A DNA stretch of 7,261 nucleotides from Deltaproteobacteria bacterium (GTDB lineage Bacteria; Desulfobacterota; GWC2-55-46): positions 1 through 7,261 of the forward strand of contig JAUSLB010000258.1 in assembly GCA_030646655.1 (NCBI GenBank), in the 5' to 3' direction. Positions 1-5,277 of the stretch are shown here, piece after piece. The position numbers were made by a program, and so were the translations under genes. The notes beneath the pieces are model-generated. The model worked only from the letters and a program-made list of their open reading frames with translations. It was not told the DNA's origin and did not search any database. Numbering within the stretch: position 1 is the stretch's first letter; every line of letters begins with the position of its first letter.

Positions 1-791
1 ATCTTAAGCTCGTCCGCCATTCTCCGCGACATGAGGATTACTGCGGCTGCGCCGTCGCTCAAGCCCGGCGAATTTCCGGCTGTCATTGTCCCGTTCATCT
101 TAAAGACAGGCTCAAGCCGGGAGAGCTTTTTTAGGCTCGTATCCCGTCTTATGGTCCCGTCGGTATCGATTATCTCACCCTCAACATCTATAGGCACGAT
201 CTCATCCCTGAAGAGCCCCTCTTCGGTAGCCCTTACAGCCTTCCTATGGCTCTTAAGGGCGAATGAGTCCTGCTGCCCTCTGGTGATCTTATATTTATTT
301 ACAGTATGCTCGCAGAGCGCCCCCATGTGCGCTCCGTAGTAACAGTCCCATAGCCCGTCATAGACCATGGAATCCTCTATCTTAGCATCCCCGTATCTTT
401 TTCCCCGCCTCATTTCCCTTATAAGGAAGGGGGCGCTGCTCATCGATTCCATCCCGCCCGCGATGACGATTTTAGCCTCCCCGAGCATGATAGCCTCTGC
501 GCCCAATGCCACGGCCTTAAGCCCTGAGGCGCAGACCTTATTGACCGTAAAGGCGTTTATCGAATCCGGCAGCCCTGCAATGAGCGCGGCCTGCCGGGCG
601 GGGTTCTGTCCTACGCCCGCTGAGATGACGTTGCCCATTATCACCTCATCCACGAGGGACTTGAGCCTAAACCTTTTTATAAGCTCCTTAATCACGAAAG
701 AGCCGAGCCGGGGGGCGCTAAACCCTGAGAGCTTTCCCAAAAGCCTCCCGACAGGCGTCCTTAGCCCGCCTATTATCACCGCGTTTTCCAT
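1..791 (-). CDS. Acetyl-CoA acetyltransferase (thiolase), C-terminal part cut off by the window edge
   Basis: Reading the minus strand from the ATG at 791-789 gives 263 residues with no stop before the edge, about two thirds of a usual 390-residue thiolase. The start is typical of the family (VIIGGLRTPVGRLLGKL). The acyl-accepting nucleophile is Cys87 in NKVCASGLKAV. GGMESMSSAP (112-121), MGALCEHTVNKYKI (156-169) and NGTMTAGNSPGLSDGAAAV (233-251) are thiolase signatures. The catalytic His and second Cys lie in the missing part. The family condenses two acetyl-CoA to acetoacetyl-CoA or cleaves 3-ketoacyl-CoA in the cytoplasm; the direction here is unknown. The gene begins 2 nt after the hydratase stop, and no good Shine-Dalgarno is visible just upstream (A-rich, AAAGAAATAAAA), so translation is probably coupled to the upstream gene. 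The family is secure; the exact substrate is not. Confidence 0.95.
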   Translation of the reverse strand, partial: MENAVIIGGLRTPVGRLLGKLSGFSAPRLGSFVIKELIKRFRLKSLVDEVIMGNVISAGVGQNPARQAALIAGLPDSINAFTVNKVCASGLKAVALGAEAIMLGEAKIVIAGGMESMSSAPFLIREMRRGKRYGDAKIEDSMVYDGLWDCYYGAHMGALCEHTVNKYKITRGQQDSFALKSHRKAVRATEEGLFRDEIVPIDVEGEIIDTDGTIRRDTSLKKLSRLEPVFKMNGTMTAGNSPGLSDGAAAVILMSRRMADELK

Positions 792-793
792 TT

Positions 794-1525
794 TTATTTC
801 TTTTTAAGGAACTCCCCCATGAGCCTTTTCCGGTCGTCATAGGAGAACATGGAGCTGAAAAGCTCCATCTCCTTTTCAAAGGAGCCTGAGTTGATCAATT
901 TTTTTATCGCCTCGAGGCACTGGGCTGGTTTTAACGCCAGAAAATGCGCGAGGTGCATCATCTCCTGATCGAGCCTTTCCGCCGGGACTATTCTGTTTAT
1001 CAGGCCGAGGCTTAACGCCTCTTCAGCGGATACCTTTCTACCGGTAAATATAAGCTCCTTTGCCTTGAGCCTGCCCAAGACCCGGGTCATCCTCTGCGTG
1101 CCGCCGGCTCCCGGGAGTATCCCGAGGTTGACCTCAGGCGCGCCGAAGACGGCTTTATCCGATGCCATGATGAGGTCGCATGAGAGCGCAAGCTCAAGAC
1201 CGCCTCCGAGCGCAAAGCCGTTCACGCCCGCTATAACAGGCCTCGGGAAATTCTCAAAAAGGCCCATCACCTTATGGATGAGCCTTGCGAACCTCATAGC
1301 CTCGTCAGGGCCGAAGCCTGACATCTCCTTTATATCGGCCCCGGCGCAGAAGGTATTGCCCGTGCCTGTGACGGCAAGCACCTTTATGCCCTTTCCGGAA
1401 TTCAGAATCTCAAATGCCTTTACGAGGCCGTTTAAGACCGGAGTTGAGAGGATATTCGCGCGCGGGTTATTGAATGTGAGGCGGGCGACCGGGGCCTCTT
1501 CTATCTTAAAGCCGCTGAAATCCAT
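794..1525 (-). CDS. Enoyl-CoA hydratase / crotonase-family protein
   Basis: This is a complete 243-residue crotonase, slightly shorter than the usual 255-260. The first oxyanion-hole segment is FCAGADIKEM (59-68) and the second is NGFALGGGLELALSCD (102-117). Both glutamates that act in water addition are present: Glu111 in GGGLELA and Glu131 in PEVNLGILPGAGGTQR (positions of rat Glu144 and Glu164). This supports true hydratase activity, trans-2-enoyl-CoA to 3-hydroxyacyl-CoA, rather than a side branch of the superfamily. The C-terminal region (ALKPAQCLEAIKKLI) is the usual trimerisation and lid segment. The ATG at 1525-1523 has GGAG at 1536-1533, spacing 7. It is the first gene of a minus-strand operon with the thiolase, and together they cover two steps of beta-oxidation or of the acetyl-CoA/butyryl-CoA route. 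Cytoplasmic. Chain-length preference cannot be read from the sequence. Confidence 0.95.
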   Translation of the reverse strand: MDFSGFKIEEAPVARLTFNNPRANILSTPVLNGLVKAFEILNSGKGIKVLAVTGTGNTFCAGADIKEMSGFGPDEAMRFARLIHKVMGLFENFPRPVIAGVNGFALGGGLELALSCDLIMASDKAVFGAPEVNLGILPGAGGTQRMTRVLGRLKAKELIFTGRKVSAEEALSLGLINRIVPAERLDQEMMHLAHFLALKPAQCLEAIKKLINSGSFEKEMELFSSMFSYDDRKRLMGEFLKKK

Positions 1526-1560
1526 AGATGCTCTCCGTAAGGGTTTAAGTCCTCGTTACA

Positions 1561-1589
1561 ATTAAAGTATCAATTCGCCCTTTTGTCAA
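1561..1589 (-). promoter_or_regulatory. Sigma-70-type promoter of the hydratase-thiolase operon
   Basis: On the minus strand the -35 box is a perfect TTGACA (1589-1584), the spacer is 17 bp, and the -10 box is TTTAAT (1566-1561), one mismatch from TATAAT. Transcription should start near 1554, giving a leader of about 28 nt that contains the GGAG ribosome-binding site of the hydratase. It is the best promoter match in this gap for that direction. Confidence 0.75.
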
Positions 1590-1621
1590 ATAGGCGGAAA
1601 ATGCAGGTTTGACCGCTATGG

Positions 1622-1651
1622 TTGACAACAGTGATTTCGGCGTGGGATAAT
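1622..1651 (+). promoter_or_regulatory. Sigma-70-type promoter of pyruvate kinase, giving a leaderless or near-leaderless mRNA
   Basis: A perfect TTGACA at 1622-1627, an 18-bp spacer and GATAAT at 1646-1651 (one mismatch) form a strong promoter. With normal spacing the transcript would start at about 1657-1659, and the ATG of the gene is at 1660. There is no Shine-Dalgarno at a usable distance: the only purine stretch, GCGGAA, abuts the ATG. An in-frame TAA at 1648-1650 rules out an earlier start. The promoter boxes are seen directly; the start of transcription is inferred from spacing. Confidence 0.7.
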
Positions 1652-1659
1652 CAGCGGAA

Positions 1660-3129
1660 ATGGAAAAGGCATATTTTAAAAGAAAGACAAGGATAGTGGC
1701 CACAATAGGCCCCGCGTCACACCGGCCCGCGATAATCGAGGAGCTTATAAAGGCGGGGGTCGATGTGGTAAGGCTCAACTTCTCGCACGGGGACAAAGAG
1801 CTCCACGGTAAAGTCATAAGGGATGTCCGCGCCGCCGGTAAAAGGCTCGATCGCCCGGTATCGATACTAATGGACCTGCAAGGGCCTAAGATACGGGTAG
1901 GAAGGCTCAAGAGCGCTTCCATAGAGCTTAAAAGCGGGCAGAAGATGCTCATAAGCGCTTCGGCCCCGGACGGGGACGAAGCGATAATATCGACGACCTA
2001 CGCGGATCTTTATAAGGATGTGAAGGCCGGGGACAGGATTCTTCTGGATGACGGGCTTATAGAGCTGAGGGTAGGCAAGGTATCCGGCAGGACTGTAGAG
2101 TGCGAGGTCGTCTACGGGGGCATCTTAAAAGAGCACAAGGGCATGAACCTGCCGGGCATAAATATAAGCGCACCGAGCCTGACGGATAAGGACATAGAAG
2201 ACCTCGCCTTCGGCATAGGGGAGGAGGTCGATTATATCGCGTTGTCTTTCGTAAGAAGGCCCTCCGATATCGCTGACCTTAAAAAACGGATAAGGGAGAG
2301 GGGCGCGGATATACCGGTAATCGCTAAGATTGAGAAGGCAGAGGCCTTGGAGAACCTCGATGCCATACTTGAGGAATCCGACGGGATAATGATAGCGAGG
2401 GGGGATCTGGGGGTCGAGCTTTCGGCTGAGGCGGTACCGGTGCTGCAGAAAAAACTGATCTTCAAGGCGAACGAGGCAGGCAAAACCGTCATAACGGCAA
2501 CCCAGATGCTCGAATCCATGATAGAGAACGCGAGGCCCACGAGGGCGGAGGCCTCTGACGTGGCGAACGCGGTATTCGACGGCACTGACGCCCTGATGCT
2601 CTCGGGAGAGACGGCTGTGGGGAAATATCCGGTAAGGGCCGTTGAGATGATGGCAAAGATAGCGATAGAGGCCGAAGAGGCGGCGCTGTCGCAAAAGCAC
2701 TTTTTAAGGAGGAAGAAGGCTCAGGCAGGCTCTTTCGCGCAGGCCGTGGCCTTCGCCGCGCATGCCGCGAGCGACGAGGTGAGTTCAAAGGCTATAGTAG
2801 TATTCACCCAGACAGGCGATACGGCGCGGATACTGTCGAAGTTAAGGCCCACGAGCCGGGTCGTCGCCTTTACGCCCCTTGAGTCCACATGGAGGAGGCT
2901 CGCGCTTGTATGGGGGGTCGAGCCGTTCTTAATCGAGTTCGGAACTCATACCGATGAGATGATATGCAGGGGAGAGGCCGCGCTGCTTGATAACGGGATA
3001 GCCGGGCTCGGGGATACTATCGTGATCGTGTCAGGGACAAAGGTCGGCATGATAGGCGCCACTAACATGATGAAGATAGACTGGATAGGGAGCGAGGAGT
3101 GCAAGTTGTATCTGAAGGAGAAGAAGTAA
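1660..3129 (+). CDS. pyk: Pyruvate kinase, predicted K+-independent (Lys117-type)
   Basis: A complete 489-residue pyruvate kinase, which makes pyruvate and ATP from phosphoenolpyruvate and ADP in the cytoplasm. The barrel domain begins at TRIVATIGPAS (10-20). RLNFSHGD (38-45) carries the phosphate-binding Arg38. The B domain lies roughly at 75-175. The catalytic lysine is Lys223 in IAKIE, with metal ligands Glu225 and Asp249 (ARGDLGVEL). TATQMLESM (279-287) holds Thr281, and ARPTRAEASDVANAV (291-305) and SGETAVGKYPVRA (315-327) follow. The C-terminal domain (about 355-489) has FTQTGDTAR and IVSGTKVG, the usual place for an allosteric effector site, but I cannot name the effector. In MDLQGPKIRV (71-80), Leu73, Gln74, Lys77 and Val80 match the class of pyruvate kinases that need no K+. 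It stands alone, with its own promoter and terminator. Family certainty is very high. Confidence 0.98.
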   Translation: MEKAYFKRKTRIVATIGPASHRPAIIEELIKAGVDVVRLNFSHGDKELHGKVIRDVRAAGKRLDRPVSILMDLQGPKIRVGRLKSASIELKSGQKMLISASAPDGDEAIISTTYADLYKDVKAGDRILLDDGLIELRVGKVSGRTVECEVVYGGILKEHKGMNLPGINISAPSLTDKDIEDLAFGIGEEVDYIALSFVRRPSDIADLKKRIRERGADIPVIAKIEKAEALENLDAILEESDGIMIARGDLGVELSAEAVPVLQKKLIFKANEAGKTVITATQMLESMIENARPTRAEASDVANAVFDGTDALMLSGETAVGKYPVRAVEMMAKIAIEAEEAALSQKHFLRRKKAQAGSFAQAVAFAAHAASDEVSSKAIVVFTQTGDTARILSKLRPTSRVVAFTPLESTWRRLALVWGVEPFLIEFGTHTDEMICRGEAALLDNGIAGLGDTIVIVSGTKVGMIGATNMMKIDWIGSEECKLYLKEKK

Positions 3130-3164
3130 GGCTGGCGGAAAATTCGAGCTTTAAAATCAATCCC

Positions 3165-3194
3165 GCCCCGCTAAAAATTCAGCGGGGCTTTTTT
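3165..3194 (+). terminator. pyk: Intrinsic terminator of pyruvate kinase
   Basis: GCCCCGCT (3165-3172) pairs perfectly with AGCGGGGC (3181-3188) around an 8-nt loop, followed by six T (3189-3194) and more T-rich sequence. It lies 35 nt after the pyruvate kinase stop. The opposite strand has no good T run directly after the hairpin, so it should act mainly on the plus strand. Confidence 0.9.
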
Positions 3195-3204
3195 ATTTTA
3201 GGGG

Positions 3205-3291
3205 TTGTCATTGCGTGAGGAGCCGAAGCAATCCCTGCTTCTCAAAAGTTTGTCACCAAAGTCCTTTTGCGCGCTGCCGCGCGCTTTCGGG
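3205..3291. repeat. REP-like hairpin-rich intergenic repeat (GTCATTGCG...GAAGCAATC type)
   Basis: The stretch starts with GTCATTGCGTGAGGAGCC directly followed by GAAGCAATCCC, which resembles a widely scattered bacterial intergenic repeat beginning GTCATTGCGAGGAG and ending GAAGCAATC; this is recognised from memory. It folds as ATTGC (3210-3214) with GCAAT (3228-3232). Next comes TTTG-TCAC-CAAA (3249-3260), flanked by AAAAG (3244-3248) and CTTTT (3264-3268). Last is GCGCGC-TGCC-GCGCGC (3269-3284). It fills the gap between the convergent pyruvate kinase and hydrolase genes. No T run follows the GC hairpin on the minus strand, so it is not a classical terminator for the hydrolase, though it may block RNA 3' decay. 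Confidence 0.55.
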
Positions 3292-3297
3292 CAATTT

Positions 3298-4095
3298 TTA
3301 TCTCTTCCCGAAGATCTCCCCAAAGAACCTCTTCATCGCCTCCCAGGACTCCTTATCCGCTTTCTCGTTGTAGGCAACACCTTTAGAAGGGTCGTTGCCC
3401 GAGGCTGGGTTAGTGAAGCTGTGGGCCGCGCCGTCATAGATATTCATCCGCAAGTCAACCCCGGCCCTTCGCATCTCTTCCTGAAAGAATAAGACCTCTT
3501 TCATAGGCACGGCCCTGTCCTCTGAGCCGTGGAGCACGAGGATCTTGGCTTTTATATTTTTGGCGTCCCCCCCCCCGGAGTTTAGCGCGCCGAAGCTCCC
3601 GTGGAAGCTGACAGCGCCTGAGATTTCGGCCCCGCTGCCCGCAAGCTCAAGGGCCACCGCCCCGCCGAGGCAGTAGCCTATGGCCGCTATCCGTTTTTTA
3701 TCCGCAAGCGGGTTTTCCCTTAGAACCTCGAGCCCTTCTTTTGCGCGGATGCGCATAACGGTCCTGTCCCCCCTCAATATTCCGGCAAGCTCCGAGGCCT
3801 CCTTATAGTCTTTCGGCCTTATATCCCTTCCGTACATATCAGGGGCAAATGCGATATAGCCGAGCTTGGCGATCTCCTCCGTCCGCCTCTTTATGTAATC
3901 GTTTATCCCCCACCATTCATGGAAAACGAGCACGCCCGGCCTGGCCCCCTCAATGCCGTCGTCATAGGCAAGGTAGCCCTGAAGGATGTCGTTGCCCGGC
4001 CTGTAATAGACCTCTTTTGTGACAATCTTTGCGGATGCCTGACCCGTAAGGAGGGGTAAAAATAATAAGATGAGAAGGTATCTCATAGCCGTCAT
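3298..4095 (-). CDS. Exported dienelactone-hydrolase-family alpha/beta hydrolase
   Basis: 265 residues from the ATG at 4095-4093. A signal peptide is clear: a hydrophobic stretch YLLILLFLPLL (6-16) and a likely cut after AXA at ASA (20-22), so the protein should be periplasmic or secreted. The mature part is a dienelactone-hydrolase fold with FHEWWGIND (58-66), the nucleophile Cys142 in GYCLGG, acid Asp193 in GSEDRAVP and base His225 in GAAHSFTNP, an intact Cys-Asp-His triad. The family opens lactone or ester bonds, but the natural substrate cannot be named, and many homologues have no known role. Its start overlaps the upstream oxidoreductase stop as ATGA. A second ATG three codons in (4086-4084) would give an equally good signal peptide; neither start has a strong Shine-Dalgarno, so coupling is likely. 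The coding strand has ten consecutive G at 3567-3576 encoding part of SGGGD, discussed in the findings. Confidence 0.9.
   Translation of the reverse strand: MTAMRYLLILLFLPLLTGQASAKIVTKEVYYRPGNDILQGYLAYDDGIEGARPGVLVFHEWWGINDYIKRRTEEIAKLGYIAFAPDMYGRDIRPKDYKEASELAGILRGDRTVMRIRAKEGLEVLRENPLADKKRIAAIGYCLGGAVALELAGSGAEISGAVSFHGSFGALNSGGGDAKNIKAKILVLHGSEDRAVPMKEVLFFQEEMRRAGVDLRMNIYDGAAHSFTNPASGNDPSKGVAYNEKADKESWEAMKRFFGEIFGKR
3567..3576 (-). repeat. G10 homopolymer inside the exported hydrolase gene
   Basis: Ten consecutive C on the plus strand read as ten G on the coding strand and encode the Gly-Gly-Gly of NSGGGDA (residues 174-176), between the nucleophile Cys142 and Asp193. Loss of one G would place a TAA four codons after the tract. 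Gain of one G would give a TGA about 36 codons on. Both remove Asp193 and His225. Confidence 0.95.
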
Positions 4096-5051
4096 GGTAT
4101 AAGGATTATCTTTCCGTAAGCGCGCTCCTCAAGTATCGCGTGGTGGGCCGCAGGCGCGTCCTTTAGAGGCATCTCCCTTCCCACTATAGGCCTCAATGTC
4201 CCGTTCTCAAGCCCGGCTGTAAGGGCCGAGTGTATGCTGTAGAGCTCTTTTTCAGCTGCGTTAAAGAGCGACATGCCGATGATACTGCCGTCCCTGCCCA
4301 TCGCCTCCCTCGGGTCTATCTCTATCGTGCCCCTGCTCCCTACGACAACGACCCTCCCGCCTTTTGCCAATGTTTTTAAGTCCGCCGCGAGGTTCACATT
4401 AGCGAGGAACTCTATTATGACGTCCGCGCCGTTATTATCAGTTATCCTCATTACCTCGTCCATGTGCCCGGGCTTGGTATGGTCAACAACAAAATGGGCG
4501 CCCTCCTTTAAGGCAAGCGCCCGCCCCTTATCAGTCCCGGCTGTGGCGATGACCTTCATTCCAGCGGCCCTTGCGAGCTGGACCGATGCCGTCCCTACAC
4601 CGCCGCTTGCGCCGTGAATAAGGATTACCTCACCGGGCAGGGCCTTTGCTCTCTGGAATATGGCCCTGTAGGCCGTAGCGTAAGGCACCCCGAGGCAGGC
4701 GCCCTGAGAAAATGTTATTCTATCAGGCAGGATATGGGCCTGAGACTCTTTGCATAGCGCTTTTTCTGCATAAGCCCCGCTTATCGTCCCTGATGTGTAG
4801 ACCCTGTTGCCGGGGGAAAAACGCTTTACATTCTCTCCTACTGCCTCGACAACGCCCGCCGCGTCTGAGCCCGGGATAAAGGGTAGTTTTTTTGCCCCGT
4901 ATATCCCGGCCCTGATATAGGTGTCAACAGGGTTTACGCCTGTGGCTTTAATATTTATAAGCGTCTCTCCGGGGCCGGGCTTTGGGGCCTCAACCTCCTC
5001 AAGCCTCATCACCTCAGGAGAGCCGAACTCGTGGACCCTGATGGCCTTCAT
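4092..5051 (-). CDS. qor: Zeta-crystallin-type NADPH:quinone oxidoreductase (zinc-free MDR family)
   Basis: 319 residues, single-domain length for a quinone oxidoreductase. I place the start at the ATG 5051-5049, because GGGAGG (5061-5056) lies 4 nt upstream. A longer reading from the TTG at 5063 would put that ribosome-binding site inside the coding region. The N-terminal GroES-like domain has GVNPVDTYIRAG (38-49) and PGSDAAGVVEAVG (60-72). The Rossmann cofactor motif is HGASGGVGTASVQLARAAG (146-164). The zinc ligands of alcohol dehydrogenases are absent. DVIIEFLANVNL (210-221), GGRVVVVGSRGTIEIDPRE (231-249) and GSIIGMSLF (255-263) resemble, from memory, the vertebrate zeta-crystallin sequence closely. 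The family reduces quinones or related carbonyl compounds with NADPH in the cytoplasm. It is the first gene of a two-gene unit with the exported hydrolase (ATGA overlap). Substrate unknown. Confidence 0.93.
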   Translation of the reverse strand: MKAIRVHEFGSPEVMRLEEVEAPKPGPGETLINIKATGVNPVDTYIRAGIYGAKKLPFIPGSDAAGVVEAVGENVKRFSPGNRVYTSGTISGAYAEKALCKESQAHILPDRITFSQGACLGVPYATAYRAIFQRAKALPGEVILIHGASGGVGTASVQLARAAGMKVIATAGTDKGRALALKEGAHFVVDHTKPGHMDEVMRITDNNGADVIIEFLANVNLAADLKTLAKGGRVVVVGSRGTIEIDPREAMGRDGSIIGMSLFNAAEKELYSIHSALTAGLENGTLRPIVGREMPLKDAPAAHHAILEERAYGKIILIP

Positions 5052-5064
5052 ATCGCCTCCCAAA

Positions 5065-5091
5065 ATTTAATCCCTCTACTAGAGGGTTCAA
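5065..5091 (-). promoter_or_regulatory. Weak candidate promoter with embedded palindrome upstream of the oxidoreductase
   Basis: On the minus strand TTGAAC (5091-5086) and TTAAAT (5070-5065) are separated by only 15 bp, which is short. A perfect 7+1+7 palindrome, CCCTCTA-C-TAGAGGG, occupies 5072-5086 between them. If the promoter is real, the transcript would start near the ribosome-binding site and the palindrome would be well placed as an operator. The palindrome is certain; the promoter is weak. Confidence 0.3.
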
Positions 5092-5160
5092 TTCCCCGAA
5101 GCTTGCTTCGAGACTTTTTCAGCCGTAGTGGACTTCGATACCTCGCAGCTTGCTGCGGGG
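5072..5160. repeat. REP-like cluster of three hairpins, two with CTTG loops
   Basis: Three inverted repeats lie in 89 bp. CCCTCT-ACT-AGAGGG spans 5072-5086. CGAAG-CTTG-CTTCG spans 5097-5110. CCTCGCAG-CTTG-CTGCGGGG spans 5141-5160, with one T:G pair. The last two share the AGCTTGCT core and the extra-stable CTTG tetraloop, and look like two diverged copies of one repeat unit facing the same way, with 30 bp between them. None has a T run, so they are not terminators. This looks like a repetitive extragenic palindrome element; copy number elsewhere in the genome cannot be seen from here. Confidence 0.6.
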
Positions 5161-5175
5161 AGGTTCATTGCCTGC

Positions 5176-5189
5176 TAATACAAGTATTA
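5176..5189. promoter_or_regulatory. Perfect AT-rich palindrome, possible operator
   Basis: TAATAC-AA-GTATTA is a perfect 6+2+6 inverted repeat in the gap between the phosphorylase terminator and the oxidoreductase. Its size suits a dimeric repressor, but no regulator gene is nearby and no clear promoter overlaps it. Confidence 0.3.
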
Positions 5190-5231
5190 CATATTTTTCA
5201 GGTTTCGGCTTGGAGGGGCGTTATTGGAAAT

Positions 5232-5264
5232 AAAAAAAGCCCCCTCCCGAACGGGAGGGGGCTT
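5232..5264 (-). terminator. glgP: Intrinsic terminator of the alpha-glucan phosphorylase
   Basis: A perfect 12-bp stem pairs AAGCCCCCTCCC (5237-5248) with GGGAGGGGGCTT (5253-5264) around a 4-nt loop. On the minus strand it is followed by T runs (A7 at 5232-5238 on the plus strand, of which two join the stem). It begins 13 nt after the phosphorylase stop, ends that single-gene transcript, and separates it from the oxidoreductase unit. Confidence 0.92.
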
Positions 5265-5277
5265 AAGTTTTATTCAA

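Noticed and set aside
31..807. Two plus-strand open frames (31-339 and 367-807)
   Set aside because: They lie antisense to the thiolase, which has full family motifs. Their translations are low-complexity Ser/Pro/Leu-rich and resemble no family.
1065..1952. Open frames antisense to the hydratase and to the start of pyruvate kinase
   Set aside because: They overlap secure genes and the promoter region, have no ribosome-binding sites, and their composition is that of shadow frames.
2125..2788. Three overlapping minus-strand frames inside pyruvate kinase
   Set aside because: The opposite strand encodes uninterrupted, conserved pyruvate kinase motifs. The shadow products look random.
3269..3284. 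GCGCGC hairpin as terminator of the hydrolase unit
   Set aside because: No T run follows the stem on the minus strand, so it is only a stable hairpin.
4273..4617. Plus-strand frame antisense to the oxidoreductase
   Set aside because: It is antisense to the conserved Rossmann region of the oxidoreductase and has no start signals.
5052..5063. Longer oxidoreductase start at the TTG at 5063, adding four residues
   Set aside because: The added codons are the ribosome-binding site GGGAGG of the ATG at 5051. Homologues begin MKAIRV-like at that ATG.
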